This document shows, in pieces, positions 34,231 to 42,354 of a stretch of 64,000 nt of DNA; position 1 is the first letter of the stretch, and every line of letters starts with the position of its first letter. The stretch is from Verrucomicrobiaceae bacterium (GTDB lineage: Bacteria; Verrucomicrobiota; Verrucomicrobiia; Verrucomicrobiales; Verrucomicrobiaceae), in assembly GCA_015075365.1 (NCBI GenBank), contig JABTUN010000001.1:2604001-2668000 (forward strand). Reading direction: 5' to 3'. The notes beneath the pieces were generated by a model. That model searched no databases. It was given only the letters and a program-made list of their open reading frames with translations, and was not told the origin of the DNA. Made by a program: the position numbers and the translations under genes.

Positions 34231-34956
34231 ATGAAACGAACCGTACTTTCCTTCATCGTGCTCGCCGGAATGCCACCGTCCGGGTTCACGCAAGAGTCCA
34301 CCTTGTCTCCCGCAGCCGCTGCGGCGGCACAGAAGGTTCAGCAGGCGTTTCCTGAGAAACCTCCCGCCACGCGGGGTTTTCGCCCCCGTGGTGGTCCTTC
34401 GATGCTCACGCGTTCCGGCAGCGTGATCCGGGATCGCGGCCCGATACCCACGTTTGTGCCTGCCGCGCAGCCTTCCAGTCCTGCGAAACCGCCGCCCGCT
34501 CCCACACCGGAGCCGCCGCCGGTGGCGAAGGAGCAGGTGGACCTTGTCACGACGGCACAGGCGGAGGTGCGTGTCGATCCGGCGCAGAGCATCGCCTTTG
34601 ACGACATCCTTTTCGACCTCGACTCCGCCACGTTGAAGCCCGCCAGCCAGGACATCCTGCGCGGCATCGCCGAGGGCCTCAAAAAGCTGCCAGGCCGCCG
34701 TTTCCTCGTCGAGGGCCACACCTGCGATCTGGGCGATGAAAACGGACCCGCCCACAACACACGCCTCTCCTGCCTGCGCGCGGAGGTGGTGTGCGCATGG
34801 CTCATCCACTTCGGCGTGCCGCCCGGACAGGTGCGGCCGATGGGTTTTGGCTCCCAGGACCCCGTGCAGCGTCCCGATCCAGCGCTCTCCAAGGCCGCCA
34901 ACGAGCCCGTCCGCGCGAGGAACCGCCGCGCCGCGCTGCGCCTGCTGGTCGAATAG
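34231..34956 (+). CDS. OmpA-family peptidoglycan-associated protein
   Basis: The 241-residue protein has a short signal peptide (RTVLSFIVLAGMPPSGFTQ). A disordered Pro/Ala-rich region spans about 25-110. The OmpA C-terminal domain fills 120-241: DDILFDLDSATLKPASQDIL, VEGHTCDLG, LSCLRAEVVCAWLIHFGVP, VRPMGFGSQDP and ARNRRAALRLLVE. The conserved D and R that hold diaminopimelate are in expected places, although SRAEAV is replaced by CLRAEVV. It would bind peptidoglycan in the periplasm. It closes the plus-strand run that begins at 18206; the tRNA gene on the other strand follows. Confidence 0.92.
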   Translation: MKRTVLSFIVLAGMPPSGFTQESTLSPAAAAAAQKVQQAFPEKPPATRGFRPRGGPSMLTRSGSVIRDRGPIPTFVPAAQPSSPAKPPPAPTPEPPPVAKEQVDLVTTAQAEVRVDPAQSIAFDDILFDLDSATLKPASQDILRGIAEGLKKLPGRRFLVEGHTCDLGDENGPAHNTRLSCLRAEVVCAWLIHFGVPPGQVRPMGFGSQDPVQRPDPALSKAANEPVRARNRRAALRLLVE

Positions 34957-35017
34957 TTCCGCCGCGTACACCCTTTCTTGTGCGAGGCGCTGGATCGGAA
35001 GCATGGACGCCAACAAG

Positions 35018-35091
35018 CGCACCTGGCAGGGATCGAACCTGCGACCGGCCGATTAGAAATCGGCTGCTCTAGTCCACTGAGCTACAGGTGC
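35018..35091 (-). tRNA. tRNA-Arg (anticodon TCT)
   Basis: Read on the minus strand, the acceptor arms GCACCTG and CAGGTGC pair perfectly, with discriminator G. The anticodon stem GCCGA/TCGGC encloses loop TTTCTAA, giving anticodon TCT (reads AGA/AGG). The T-arm contains GGTTCGATCC. CCA is not encoded. Confidence 0.95.
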
Positions 35092-35145
35092 CTCGCGAAG
35101 CATGCGCGGATCATAGATGCGCGCGGAGGATGAGCAAGGGCCGCT

Positions 35146-35889
35146 TCACTCCGCGTGGACGCCGCACACCTGCATGACCATGTGCAGAATGTTTCCCCAG
35201 CGGGTGCCATAGGGCCGCGCGGGCCTCAAAACGGGCCATCCGCGTTGTTTGGCGACCGGCTCCAGCCGCGTGGTGGGATGAATGCACACGGGGTTACCGG
35301 TGAATTCGAGCAATGGCAGGTCGGCATGGCTGTCGGAATAACTCCAGCACTTCGCGCGTTCTGCGTCGGTGAGTTCTAGCACGCCAGGCACATCCGCGCA
35401 CATGGCGGTGATCTTCGCGTCGCGCTTGTTGTTGCCCCGTGGCAGTCTGGGCAGCAGCGGCACCTTGGTTCCGATCACAACCGTCGTGGCGATGCAGTGG
35501 TCGAACTCCAGCTCACGGGCAATCTCGTGGGCGTAGAAGTCCGGGCTGGCGGTGTTGAGCACGAGGACGCGATTTTGATGCTTGTGACGCAGCATTTCGG
35601 CACGCAGTTCCGGGTAGGCCCATCGCTCGACACTGGTGGCGGCGAATTCGCGCGCCAGCGCCTTCAGTTCGCCCGCGGGCATGCCCCAGAGGTACGCGTT
35701 GAAGGCGCGTTTGGCCGTGTCCGTACTGGCGAGCCCGCAGGCGCGTGCGAGGGCGAAGGGAAGGAAGATTCCGTGCAAAAAAAACCGCCAGGGCTGCCGG
35801 CGCAGGACAAAATTGCAAAACAACGCCTGCGTGTCGAAGGGCAGCAGCGTGTGGTCGAGGTCGAAAAAGGCAAACTGGCGGGCGGGCAT
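35146..35889 (-). CDS. HAD-IB family phosphatase
   Basis: The 247-residue protein opens with the HAD motif FFDLDHTLL (nucleophile D10 and D12), followed by a helical cap. Motif II appears as LVLNTASPDFYA and the late acidic motif as WSYSDSHADLPLLEF. The length and the layout fit subclass IB (SerB/CicA-like) enzymes that dephosphorylate small metabolites such as phosphoserine or lysophosphatidic acid. The substrate cannot be told from sequence. It diverges from trpB with a 119-bp regulatory gap. Confidence 0.9.
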   Translation of the reverse strand: MPARQFAFFDLDHTLLPFDTQALFCNFVLRRQPWRFFLHGIFLPFALARACGLASTDTAKRAFNAYLWGMPAGELKALAREFAATSVERWAYPELRAEMLRHKHQNRVLVLNTASPDFYAHEIARELEFDHCIATTVVIGTKVPLLPRLPRGNNKRDAKITAMCADVPGVLELTDAERAKCWSYSDSHADLPLLEFTGNPVCIHPTTRLEPVAKQRGWPVLRPARPYGTRWGNILHMVMQVCGVHAE

Positions 35890-36008
35890 GGTCGAAAGAT
35901 AAAAAACTAAAAGCTAAAAGATAAAACTTAAATAACCTTGCCCCCTTCGCGGCCACGCCACATCTGCATCTTTATCTTTTAGATTTTACCGTTCCATCTT
36001 TTCCCCGC
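35890..36008. promoter_or_regulatory. Symmetric divergent control region, HAD phosphatase / trpB
   Basis: A perfect 12-bp box, TTTATCTTTTAG, occurs in plus orientation at 35971-35982 and in inverted orientation at 35914-35925. The two copies lie 26 and 24 bp before the trpB and phosphatase start codons and flank a 45-bp segment. AT-rich tracts surround both boxes. The symmetry suggests a shared operator, a pair of -10-type elements, or translation-enhancing leaders. Confidence 0.45.
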
Positions 36009-37226
36009 ATGTCCTCCCGCACCCTTCCAGTCCTGCCCGACGCCCACGGCCACTTCGGCAAGTATGGCGGCATGTTCGTGCCTGAAACGCTCATGGCCGC
36101 GCTGACGGAGCTCTCCGACCATTATGAGAGGGCCAAGGCCGATCCCGCCTTCCAAAAAGAGCTCGACGGCCTGCTCCACGAGTATGTGGGCCGCCCCACG
36201 CCGCTCTATTTTGCCGAGCGCTGGACCGAAAAGCTCGGCGGGGCCAAGATTTACCTCAAACGCGAGGATTTGCTCCACACCGGAGCCCACAAGATCAACA
36301 ACGCCCTCGGCCAGATCCTGCTGGCAAAGCGCCTGGGAAAGAACCGCATCATCGCCGAGACCGGCGCGGGGCAGCACGGCGTGGCCACCGCCACCGTGTG
36401 CGCCCGCTTTGGCTTCGATTGCACCATTTACATGGGGAAGGTGGACATGGAGCGTCAGGCGCTGAATGTCGCCCGCATGCGTTTCCTCGGTGCGAAGGTC
36501 GTCGCGGTCACCGCCGGGCAGGCCACGCTGAAGGAGGCGGTGAACGAGGCCATGCGTGACTGGGTCACGAACGTGCGCACCACGCATTACATCCTCGGCT
36601 CCGCCCTCGGCTCGCATCCTTTCCCGATGATGGTGCGTGATTTTCATCGCGTGATCGGTGTGGAGGCGCGGAGGCAGATTTTGGAGCGTGAGAGCCGTCT
36701 GCCGGACCTCCTCGTGGCCTGCGTGGGCGGCGGCAGCAACTCGATCGGCCTTTTCCATCCCTTCCTGAATGATGAAGGCGTGCGCATGACCGGTGTCGAG
36801 GCCGGCGGTGATGGCATCATCCCCGAACGCCATGCCGCGCGCTTCCAGGGCGGCCGTCTCGGCGTGCTCCAGGGCACTAAAACATGGCTCCTCGCCAATC
36901 CGGACGGCCAGATCGAGCTCACGCACAGCGTCAGCGCCGGCCTGGACTATGCCGCCATCGGCCCCGAGCACGCCTGGCTGCATGATGAAGGCCGTGTCAC
37001 CTACAACTATGCCACCGATTCCGAGGCGCTCGCTGCCTTCCAGGAGCTCAGCGCCGTCGAGGGGATCATCCCCGCCCTCGAAAGCTCCCACGCCATCGCG
37101 GAGGTCAAAAAAGTGGCCCCCACGATGCGGAAGGATCAAATCATCCTCGTGAACCTCAGTGGCCGCGGTGACAAGGACGTGGCCCAGGCCGCGCGGATGA
37201 TCTTGGGCGAGGAGCTGAAGTTCTGA
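36009..37226 (+). CDS. trpB: Tryptophan synthase beta chain
   Basis: The 405-residue protein has the family's usual length. Hallmarks are [16 protein letters not shown] at the N-terminus, the PLP lysine K95 in [25 protein letters not shown], the phosphate-binding [10 protein letters not shown], and the C-terminal [10 protein letters not shown]. It condenses indole with serine to give tryptophan in the cytoplasm, normally with TrpA; no trpA is present in the window. Start ATG at 36009 gives the expected N-terminus. Confidence 0.98.
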   Translation: MSSRTLPVLPDAHGHFGKYGGMFVPETLMAALTELSDHYERAKADPAFQKELDGLLHEYVGRPTPLYFAERWTEKLGGAKIYLKREDLLHTGAHKINNALGQILLAKRLGKNRIIAETGAGQHGVATATVCARFGFDCTIYMGKVDMERQALNVARMRFLGAKVVAVTAGQATLKEAVNEAMRDWVTNVRTTHYILGSALGSHPFPMMVRDFHRVIGVEARRQILERESRLPDLLVACVGGGSNSIGLFHPFLNDEGVRMTGVEAGGDGIIPERHAARFQGGRLGVLQGTKTWLLANPDGQIELTHSVSAGLDYAAIGPEHAWLHDEGRVTYNYATDSEALAAFQELSAVEGIIPALESSHAIAEVKKVAPTMRKDQIILVNLSGRGDKDVAQAARMILGEELKF

Positions 37227-37231
37227 GGCCC

Positions 37232-37945
37232 ATGAAGACGTGGATGATGCTGCTCTGCGTTTGCACGTTCGCCTGCCGCGGCGTGTTGGCGGACACCAAA
37301 CGCGTCCACGTCTTCGTCGCCCTCGCTGACAATGAGCATCAAGGCATCGCCAAGGTGCCGGCGAAGATCGGCAATGGCGATGACGCGGCGAACAATCTCT
37401 ACTGGGGCACGACGGACGGCTTCAAATCCGTGTTTGGCCGCAGCAAGGCGTGGAAGCTCGAAAAGACGGAGGAGAATCTGTCTGCGGAGATCCTGGAGCG
37501 CCGCCGCTACCGCCATGCCTCGGAGGATTGCGTGCTGGTGGCCGAGGCGTGGCGCGGAAAGAACATTCATGAGTGCATGAATGCCTTTTTCGCGAACCTG
37601 CGCGGACGCCGGAGCGATCTGACCGCCTTCATCGGTCACAATGGCCTCATGGACGCACCCGCGGCCGTCGAGCCGCTCGACGAGGCCGTAACCACGGATG
37701 CCGTCATTCTCTGCTGCCTGAGCGCGAGCTGGTTCAGGACGCATCTGGCGGCGCTGAAGGTCCGCCCCGTGCTCACCACCGAGCAGTTTATGTATCCGGG
37801 TTCCTTCCTGCTAAGGGACGCGCTCGATGTGTGGCTGCGTGGCGGCACAAGAGCTGAAATCCGCATGGCCGCCGCAAAGGCGTATGCCACCAACCAAAAA
37901 ATCCCTGTGAAAGCCGCGGCGGGGGTGTTCACCAAACTGGAGTGA
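37232..37945 (+). CDS. Secreted hypothetical protein with possible caspase-like His/Cys pair
   Basis: The 237-residue protein starts 5 bp after the trpB stop and has a signal peptide (MLLCVCTFACRGVLAD). The mature part begins KRVHVFVALADNEHQG. H136 in AFIGHNGLMD and C161/C162 in AVILCCLSASWF sit at the ends of two hydrophobic strands, as in caspase-fold proteases, but only 25 residues apart rather than about 51 in the clear caspases of this window. C-terminal features (PGSFLLRDALDVWLRG, AAAKAYATNQK) are conserved-looking but unassigned. It could be a divergent relative or unrelated. Its function is unknown. Confidence 0.8.
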   Translation: MKTWMMLLCVCTFACRGVLADTKRVHVFVALADNEHQGIAKVPAKIGNGDDAANNLYWGTTDGFKSVFGRSKAWKLEKTEENLSAEILERRRYRHASEDCVLVAEAWRGKNIHECMNAFFANLRGRRSDLTAFIGHNGLMDAPAAVEPLDEAVTTDAVILCCLSASWFRTHLAALKVRPVLTTEQFMYPGSFLLRDALDVWLRGGTRAEIRMAAAKAYATNQKIPVKAAAGVFTKLE

Positions 37946-37947
37946 CC

Positions 37948-38571
37948 ATGAGTTTGATCATCACTCCATCATCCGAGCCGCCGCAGATGCAAAACGCCAT
38001 CCAGCAGGACATGGCGAAGCTGAAATCGCTGCTGCATGATTCGCTCGCGCCCAATCTTCCGGCGGGGCAGAAGGACATGCGCATTTTGAATCTGGCCTGC
38101 GGCCGCTGTGACGAGGCGGAGACGCTGATCCAGGTGGGCTCGGACCTCACAAAAGGCGGCGCGGTGGAGATGGTGGGCGCGGACATCCGTATCCGGGAGA
38201 TCCGGCAGGCTCGGGAGACGCACGGGCATCTTCCGGCGGAGTTTTTGATCGAGGACGCCACGAAGATCGACCAGCACAAGGAACTGGGGGACGATTTCAA
38301 CATGGTCTTCCTGCGCCATCAGAACTTCTGGCACGGCCAGGAGCTGTGGAAGAAGATTTTCGACCAGGGCATCGCCAAACTGCGGCCGGACGGCATGCTG
38401 GTGATCACGAGCTACTTCGATGTGGAGCACCGCCTCGCGCTGCGGGCGCTGGAGGCGCTGGGGATGGAAGTGGTGAGCAACAAGCGGAACAAGGCCAGTC
38501 GTGCGCTGAAGGATGCTCCTGGCAAGTCCGTGGACCGCTGGGTGGCCGTGCTGCGGCGGCGGCAGGCATGA
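37948..38571 (+). CDS. Class I SAM-dependent methyltransferase-like protein
   Basis: The 207-residue protein has its ATG 2 bp after the previous stop; an in-frame GTG at 37942 would overlap the upstream gene and is less likely. Motif I is present as ILNLACGRCDEAETL (about 48-62), motif II as VGADIRIREIRQA, and a later DFNMVFLRHQNFW plus LRPDGMLVITSYF fit the Rossmann-type methyltransferase order. It is a short, single-domain, soluble protein. The substrate is unknown. It is probably in an operon with the preceding secreted protein. Confidence 0.82.
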   Translation: MSLIITPSSEPPQMQNAIQQDMAKLKSLLHDSLAPNLPAGQKDMRILNLACGRCDEAETLIQVGSDLTKGGAVEMVGADIRIREIRQARETHGHLPAEFLIEDATKIDQHKELGDDFNMVFLRHQNFWHGQELWKKIFDQGIAKLRPDGMLVITSYFDVEHRLALRALEALGMEVVSNKRNKASRALKDAPGKSVDRWVAVLRRRQA

Positions 38572-38586
38572 GGGCTGCGGGGCGTG

Positions 38587-38625
38587 GGAACGGAACGCAG
38601 ACGTTCCTTGCATCCTCGGCGAGGA
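38587..38625 (+). terminator. Two small hairpins between genes
   Basis: GGAACG...CGTTCC (38587-38607, 9-base loop) is followed by TCCTC-GGC-GAGGA (38613-38625). They fill most of the 74-bp gap before aguB. There is no T-run, so attenuation or RNA stability roles are as likely as termination. Confidence 0.35.
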
Positions 38626-38645
38626 AGGTCATAGCTCGCCGTCCT

Positions 38646-39518
38646 ATGTCGAAAGTCACCCTCGGCCTGGTGCAGAGCCGGGCTTTTTCATCCAAAGACG
38701 AAAGCCTGCGCCAGCATGTGGCGCTGATCCGTGACGCGGCGGCCCGCGGGGCGCAAATCGTTTGCCTTCAGGAGCTTTTCAACACGCCCTATTTCTGCAT
38801 CACGCAGGACACGGAGCTTTTTAACCTCGCGGAGGCCGTCCCGGGGCCCACGACGGATGTTTTGGCTCCGCTGGCGAAGGAACTCGGCGTGGTGATCATC
38901 GTGCCGCTCTTTGAAAAACGCGGCCCGGGCCTCTACCACAACACCGCGGCCGTGATTGACGCCGATGGCACTGTGCTGGGCAAATACCGCAAGATGCACA
39001 TCCCGCAGGACCCGGGCTTCGAGGAGAAATTTTATTTCACGCCCGGTGACCTCGGCTACCGCGTGTGGGACACGAGATTCGGCCGCATCGGCGTGCTGAT
39101 CTGCTGGGACCAGTGGTATCCGGAGGCGGCGAGAATGACCGCGCTCATGGGCGCGGAGATTTTGTTCTACCCGACGGCCATCGGCTGGCTGCCGGGCGAA
39201 AAAGCCGCGCTCGGCAAGGCGCAGCATTGCGCGTGGGAGACCGTCCAGCGCGGCCACGCCGTGGCGAACGGCTGCTTCCTGGCCGCGGTGAACCGTGTGG
39301 GCACCGAGCAGCAGAGCGAATTCTGGGGCCAGAGCTTCGTGGCGAATCCGTATGGAGAAATCGTTGCAAAGGCCTCCGTCTCGGAGGAGGAAATCCTCAT
39401 CGTGGACTGTGATTTGCAGGCCGTGGAGGACTTCCGCCGCATCTGGCCGTTTTTCCGTGATCGCCGCATTGACACCTACGCGCCCCTGACCAAACGCTAC
39501 CTGGATGAGCAAAGCTAA
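38646..39518 (+). CDS. aguB: N-carbamoylputrescine amidase
   Basis: The 290-residue nitrilase-superfamily protein has the full catalytic set: E in CLQELFNTPYFC, K in KYRKMHIPQDPGF and C in GVLICWDQWYPEAARM. These surrounding motifs are characteristic of N-carbamoylputrescine amidases. It hydrolyses N-carbamoylputrescine to putrescine, CO2 and ammonia in the cytoplasm. The start MSKVTLGLVQ is supported by homologue-like length; upstream in-frame codons are poor. Its last 14 bases overlap the start of the agmatine deiminase gene, giving strong translational coupling. Confidence 0.96.
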   Translation: MSKVTLGLVQSRAFSSKDESLRQHVALIRDAAARGAQIVCLQELFNTPYFCITQDTELFNLAEAVPGPTTDVLAPLAKELGVVIIVPLFEKRGPGLYHNTAAVIDADGTVLGKYRKMHIPQDPGFEEKFYFTPGDLGYRVWDTRFGRIGVLICWDQWYPEAARMTALMGAEILFYPTAIGWLPGEKAALGKAQHCAWETVQRGHAVANGCFLAAVNRVGTEQQSEFWGQSFVANPYGEIVAKASVSEEEILIVDCDLQAVEDFRRIWPFFRDRRIDTYAPLTKRYLDEQS

Positions 39519-40557
39519 TTACCCGCAGAACTACCGCCTCCCCGCCGAATTTGAGCCGCAGGAGGCGATCTGGCTTTCGTGGCCTTCCAACAAGGAAAGC
39601 TGCCCGAAGACCTTCCACAAGCTCCAGGACAAGTTCGGCGAGATCGCCAGCGTCATCAGCCGCTACGAGCGCGTGCGCATCAATGCCCCGATGCTCGCCC
39701 ACATGAACATCCGCCTCTCCATCGCCGACAACGAGGGCGATCTCAGCCAGGTGGACATTTATGAGCACAACACGAACGACGTGTGGTGCCGTGACCACGG
39801 GCCGATCTTCATCAAGCACAACGACACCGGGAAGGTGGCCATCACCGACTGGGAATTCAACGCCTGGGGCGGCAAATTCCCGCCGTGGGACCTCGACAAC
39901 ACGATTCCAGAGAAGGCGGCGAACGTGCTCAAGATGGAGCGCTTCACCTCGAAGATGATCCTTGAAGGAGGTGCCATCGAAACGAACGGCAAAGGCACGC
40001 TGCTCACCACCGAGTCCGTTTTGCTCAATCCGAACCGCCACGGCGGCAAGCCCGGCAACAAGGCCGAGGTCGAAAAGGAGCTGAAGGCCATGCTCGGCGT
40101 CAAAGACATCGTCTGGTTCAAAAAAGGCATCGAGGGCGACGACACCGACGGCCACATCGACGACCTCGTGCGCTTCGTGCGTGAGGATGCCGTCATCTGC
40201 ATGGTCGAGCCGCGAGACACCGACCCGAACCACAAGGTGCTCAAAGAAATCCGCGAGCGTCTCGACGACGTGAAGGCTCCCGATGGTGGCAAGCTCGAGA
40301 TCATCGAGATTGAGATGCCCCAGGCCATTGAGATGAAGGACTGGCGCCTCAGCCGCCTGCCCGCCAGCTACGCGAACTTCCTCATCCTCAACAACGCCGT
40401 GCTCGTCCCGCTCTTCGGCAACAAGAAGAAGGACGCCGCCGCGGAGGACAAGATCGCCGAATGCTTCCCGGGCCGCGAAATCATCTCCATGATGGCCAAG
40501 GACCTCGTCACCGAAGGCGGCGCGCTGCACTGCATCGCCATGCAGCAGCCCAAATAA
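39505..40557 (+). CDS. aguA: Agmatine deiminase
   Basis: The 350-residue peptidylarginine-deiminase-fold enzyme shows NTNDVWCRDHGPIF, LEGGAIETNGKGTLL, DDTDGHIDDLVRFV and the nucleophile C343 in EGGALHCIAMQQP. It converts agmatine to N-carbamoylputrescine, the step before the AguB reaction, so the two overlapping genes form a complete agmatine-to-putrescine route. Arginine decarboxylase, which would supply agmatine, is not in the window. An inverted repeat follows immediately. Confidence 0.97.
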   Translation: MSKANYPQNYRLPAEFEPQEAIWLSWPSNKESCPKTFHKLQDKFGEIASVISRYERVRINAPMLAHMNIRLSIADNEGDLSQVDIYEHNTNDVWCRDHGPIFIKHNDTGKVAITDWEFNAWGGKFPPWDLDNTIPEKAANVLKMERFTSKMILEGGAIETNGKGTLLTTESVLLNPNRHGGKPGNKAEVEKELKAMLGVKDIVWFKKGIEGDDTDGHIDDLVRFVREDAVICMVEPRDTDPNHKVLKEIRERLDDVKAPDGGKLEIIEIEMPQAIEMKDWRLSRLPASYANFLILNNAVLVPLFGNKKKDAAAEDKIAECFPGREIISMMAKDLVTEGGALHCIAMQQPK

Positions 40558-40560
40558 CTC

Positions 40561-40640
40561 CTGATTCTGGATTCCTGATTCCTGATTCATCAGCGAGGCG
40601 GGAATGGAATCAGGATTCTGGAATCAAACATCAGGAATCC
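40561..40640. repeat. Imperfect inverted repeat made of reiterated TGATTC-type units
   Basis: The left part (40561-40588) repeats TGATTC/GGATTCC units. The right part (40601-40640) carries their complements (GGAATCAGGATTC, GGAATC, CAGGAATCC). The RNA could form a long hairpin filling the aguA-rph gap and ending 4 bases before the rph start. It could act as a terminator, a processing site or a stability element. Confidence 0.55.
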
Positions 40641-40644
40641 CATC

Positions 40645-41430
40645 ATGCCTCGCACCGACGGTCGAAATCCCGACCAACTCCGCCCAATCGACTTCATCGT
40701 CGATGTCGCCCCGCACGCCGCTGGTTCGGTGTTGATCGCCTTTGGCAACACGCGCGTGATTTGCGCTGCCAGCATCCAGGAGGACGTGCCGCGCTGGATG
40801 AAGGTGCAAAACGTCAAAGGCGGCTGGCTCACGGCCGAGTATTCGATGCTGCCTTACTCGACGCTCGACCGCAAAGAGCGTGAAAGCAGCCGCGGGAAGC
40901 CCGATGGCCGCTCCACGGAGATTCAGCGCCTCATCGGCCGCAGTTTGCGTGCGGTCGTCGATCTCGAACTGCTCGGCTCCCGCACGCTGAACATCGATTG
41001 CGATGTGTTGCAGGCCGATGGCGGCACGCGCACGGCCTCCATCACCGGCGCCTGCGTCGCCGCGGCCATCGCTTGCAACCGGCTGCTCGAAAAGGGGAAG
41101 ATCACCCGCCAGCCGCTCAAAAAGAAAGTCGCCGCGGTCAGCGCCGGCATTTTGAAGGGCGAGACGCTGCTCGACCTCTGCTACGTCGAGGACGCCGCCG
41201 CTGATGTGGACTGCAACGTCGTGCTCACCGAGGACGGCGAGTTCGTCGAGATCCAAGGCAGCGGCGAGGAGGCCACCTTCACCGAGCCACAGCTCCATTC
41301 CATGCTCGAAGTCAGCCGCAAAGGCATCCGCGAGCTCTGCGCGCTGCAAGAGCAGGTCATCCAGGCCGCGATGAAGCCCGCCAGCGGCAACCAGCTCCAA
41401 AATCTGGCCAGCTTCTTCGCGAAGAAGTAG
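40645..41430 (+). CDS. rph: Ribonuclease PH
   Basis: The 261-residue protein carries the family motifs: RTDGRNPDQLRPIDF, GNTRVICAASIQEDVPRW, GWLTAEYSMLPYST, RGKPDGRSTEIQRLIGRSLR, TLNIDCDVLQADGGTRTASITGA-type block and the C-terminal EIQGSGEEATF. It trims the 3' ends of tRNAs using phosphate. It is slightly longer than typical (about 238-258). The hairpin upstream lies directly against the start codon. Confidence 0.97.
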   Translation: MPRTDGRNPDQLRPIDFIVDVAPHAAGSVLIAFGNTRVICAASIQEDVPRWMKVQNVKGGWLTAEYSMLPYSTLDRKERESSRGKPDGRSTEIQRLIGRSLRAVVDLELLGSRTLNIDCDVLQADGGTRTASITGACVAAAIACNRLLEKGKITRQPLKKKVAAVSAGILKGETLLDLCYVEDAAADVDCNVVLTEDGEFVEIQGSGEEATFTEPQLHSMLEVSRKGIRELCALQEQVIQAAMKPASGNQLQNLASFFAKK

Positions 41431-41696
41431 GCGGCCCACGCGTCGTGGCCGCGCACGGTCACTAACCTCTCACCTCTGCCCTTGGCAGGCTGCTGAAAAA
41501 CAGCGCAGGAACTGCGGACCGGGTCACTGTCCCGATCTACAGCGCAGGTGCTCGCATTGTTGTAGCACCGGCCCGTGGCTGGTGATGGCATTGTCCAGCA
41601 TCAACCCACAGCCTTGCGACGGCGGCTGAGGACTGGTAGCTGCGGGCGCAAGCCCCTGGCCTCCCGGCGGCTCTCAAGTTTCAGGTTCCACGGTGA
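41431..41696. other. Convergent intergenic region with small hairpins
   Basis: There is no gene in this 266-bp gap. GCTG-AAAAA-CAGC (41492-41504) and GGTGCT...AGCACC (41547-41569, 11-base loop) could terminate rph and the converging collagen-like gene. No other structure was found. Confidence 0.35.
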
Positions 41697-42104
41697 CTAC
41701 CGCCGCAGCGCGGTGATCAGCTCATCCACCTTGTCCATCACCTGCTGCATCTGCCCCTGGTTGTAGCCCGAGTCGGCAGACTGGCTCAAATGGGTCACCC
41801 CGTTGCTGTTGTTGCTTGTGCCGGAGATGGCGGCATCGAGTGTCGCCTGGCTCACCTCTCCTGGCGTGCCCTGCGGGCCGGTTTGGCCTTCCGGGATGCC
41901 AAAGGTGAAGTGCAGCGTCGTGCCGGTGAGCGTGACGGACACCGTGGCCGGACTGCCCGGCGGCAGGGAGTTCACCGCGTCCACGGTGGCCCCGGTCACG
42001 GAGCCGAGCGCGTCGATGAGCGCTTTGAGGCTGTTGAGCTGGCCGCGCATCTGCACGGCGTCCACCGGTGTGTTTTCCTGGGGCAGGTTGGGGTCGAAGG
42101 GCAT
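41697..42104 (-). CDS. Small collagen-like / tail-fibre-like protein
   Basis: The 135-residue protein starts MPFDPNLPQENTPVDAVQMR. A helical N-terminal third (LNSLKALIDALGS) is followed by a beta segment (PATVSVTLTGTTLHFTFGIPEG), four Gly-X-Y triplets (GQTGPQGTPGEV), and a Ser/Asn/Gln-rich C-terminus ending in a helix (VMDKVDELITALRR). The layout recalls short trimeric fibre proteins. There is no signal peptide. It lies on the same strand as the beta protein and HTH gene that follow to the right. Confidence 0.75.
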   Translation of the reverse strand: MPFDPNLPQENTPVDAVQMRGQLNSLKALIDALGSVTGATVDAVNSLPPGSPATVSVTLTGTTLHFTFGIPEGQTGPQGTPGEVSQATLDAAISGTSNNSNGVTHLSQSADSGYNQGQMQQVMDKVDELITALRR

Positions 42105-42354
42105 GGCTGTTTTGCGTTTCAGGTTTCAAGTTCCAGGTGCCTCCTGCTCCTACTTGGGCGAATGGTCGCGAAGGGAGGCAGAAGAAGAGAGAGGATGGAA
42201 GATAGCGGATAGCGGCGGCACGGGGCAGAAGTGAGAGGTGAAAAGTCAGAGATCAGGGCTTTTCTCCTTTTTGGCCATTCTTCGGATCGTTTGGTCGAAA
42301 GAGAGAAAGAGGGGGAAAAAGGAAGTTTCTCCCCCGCTCCCTGTCTGGATTTCT

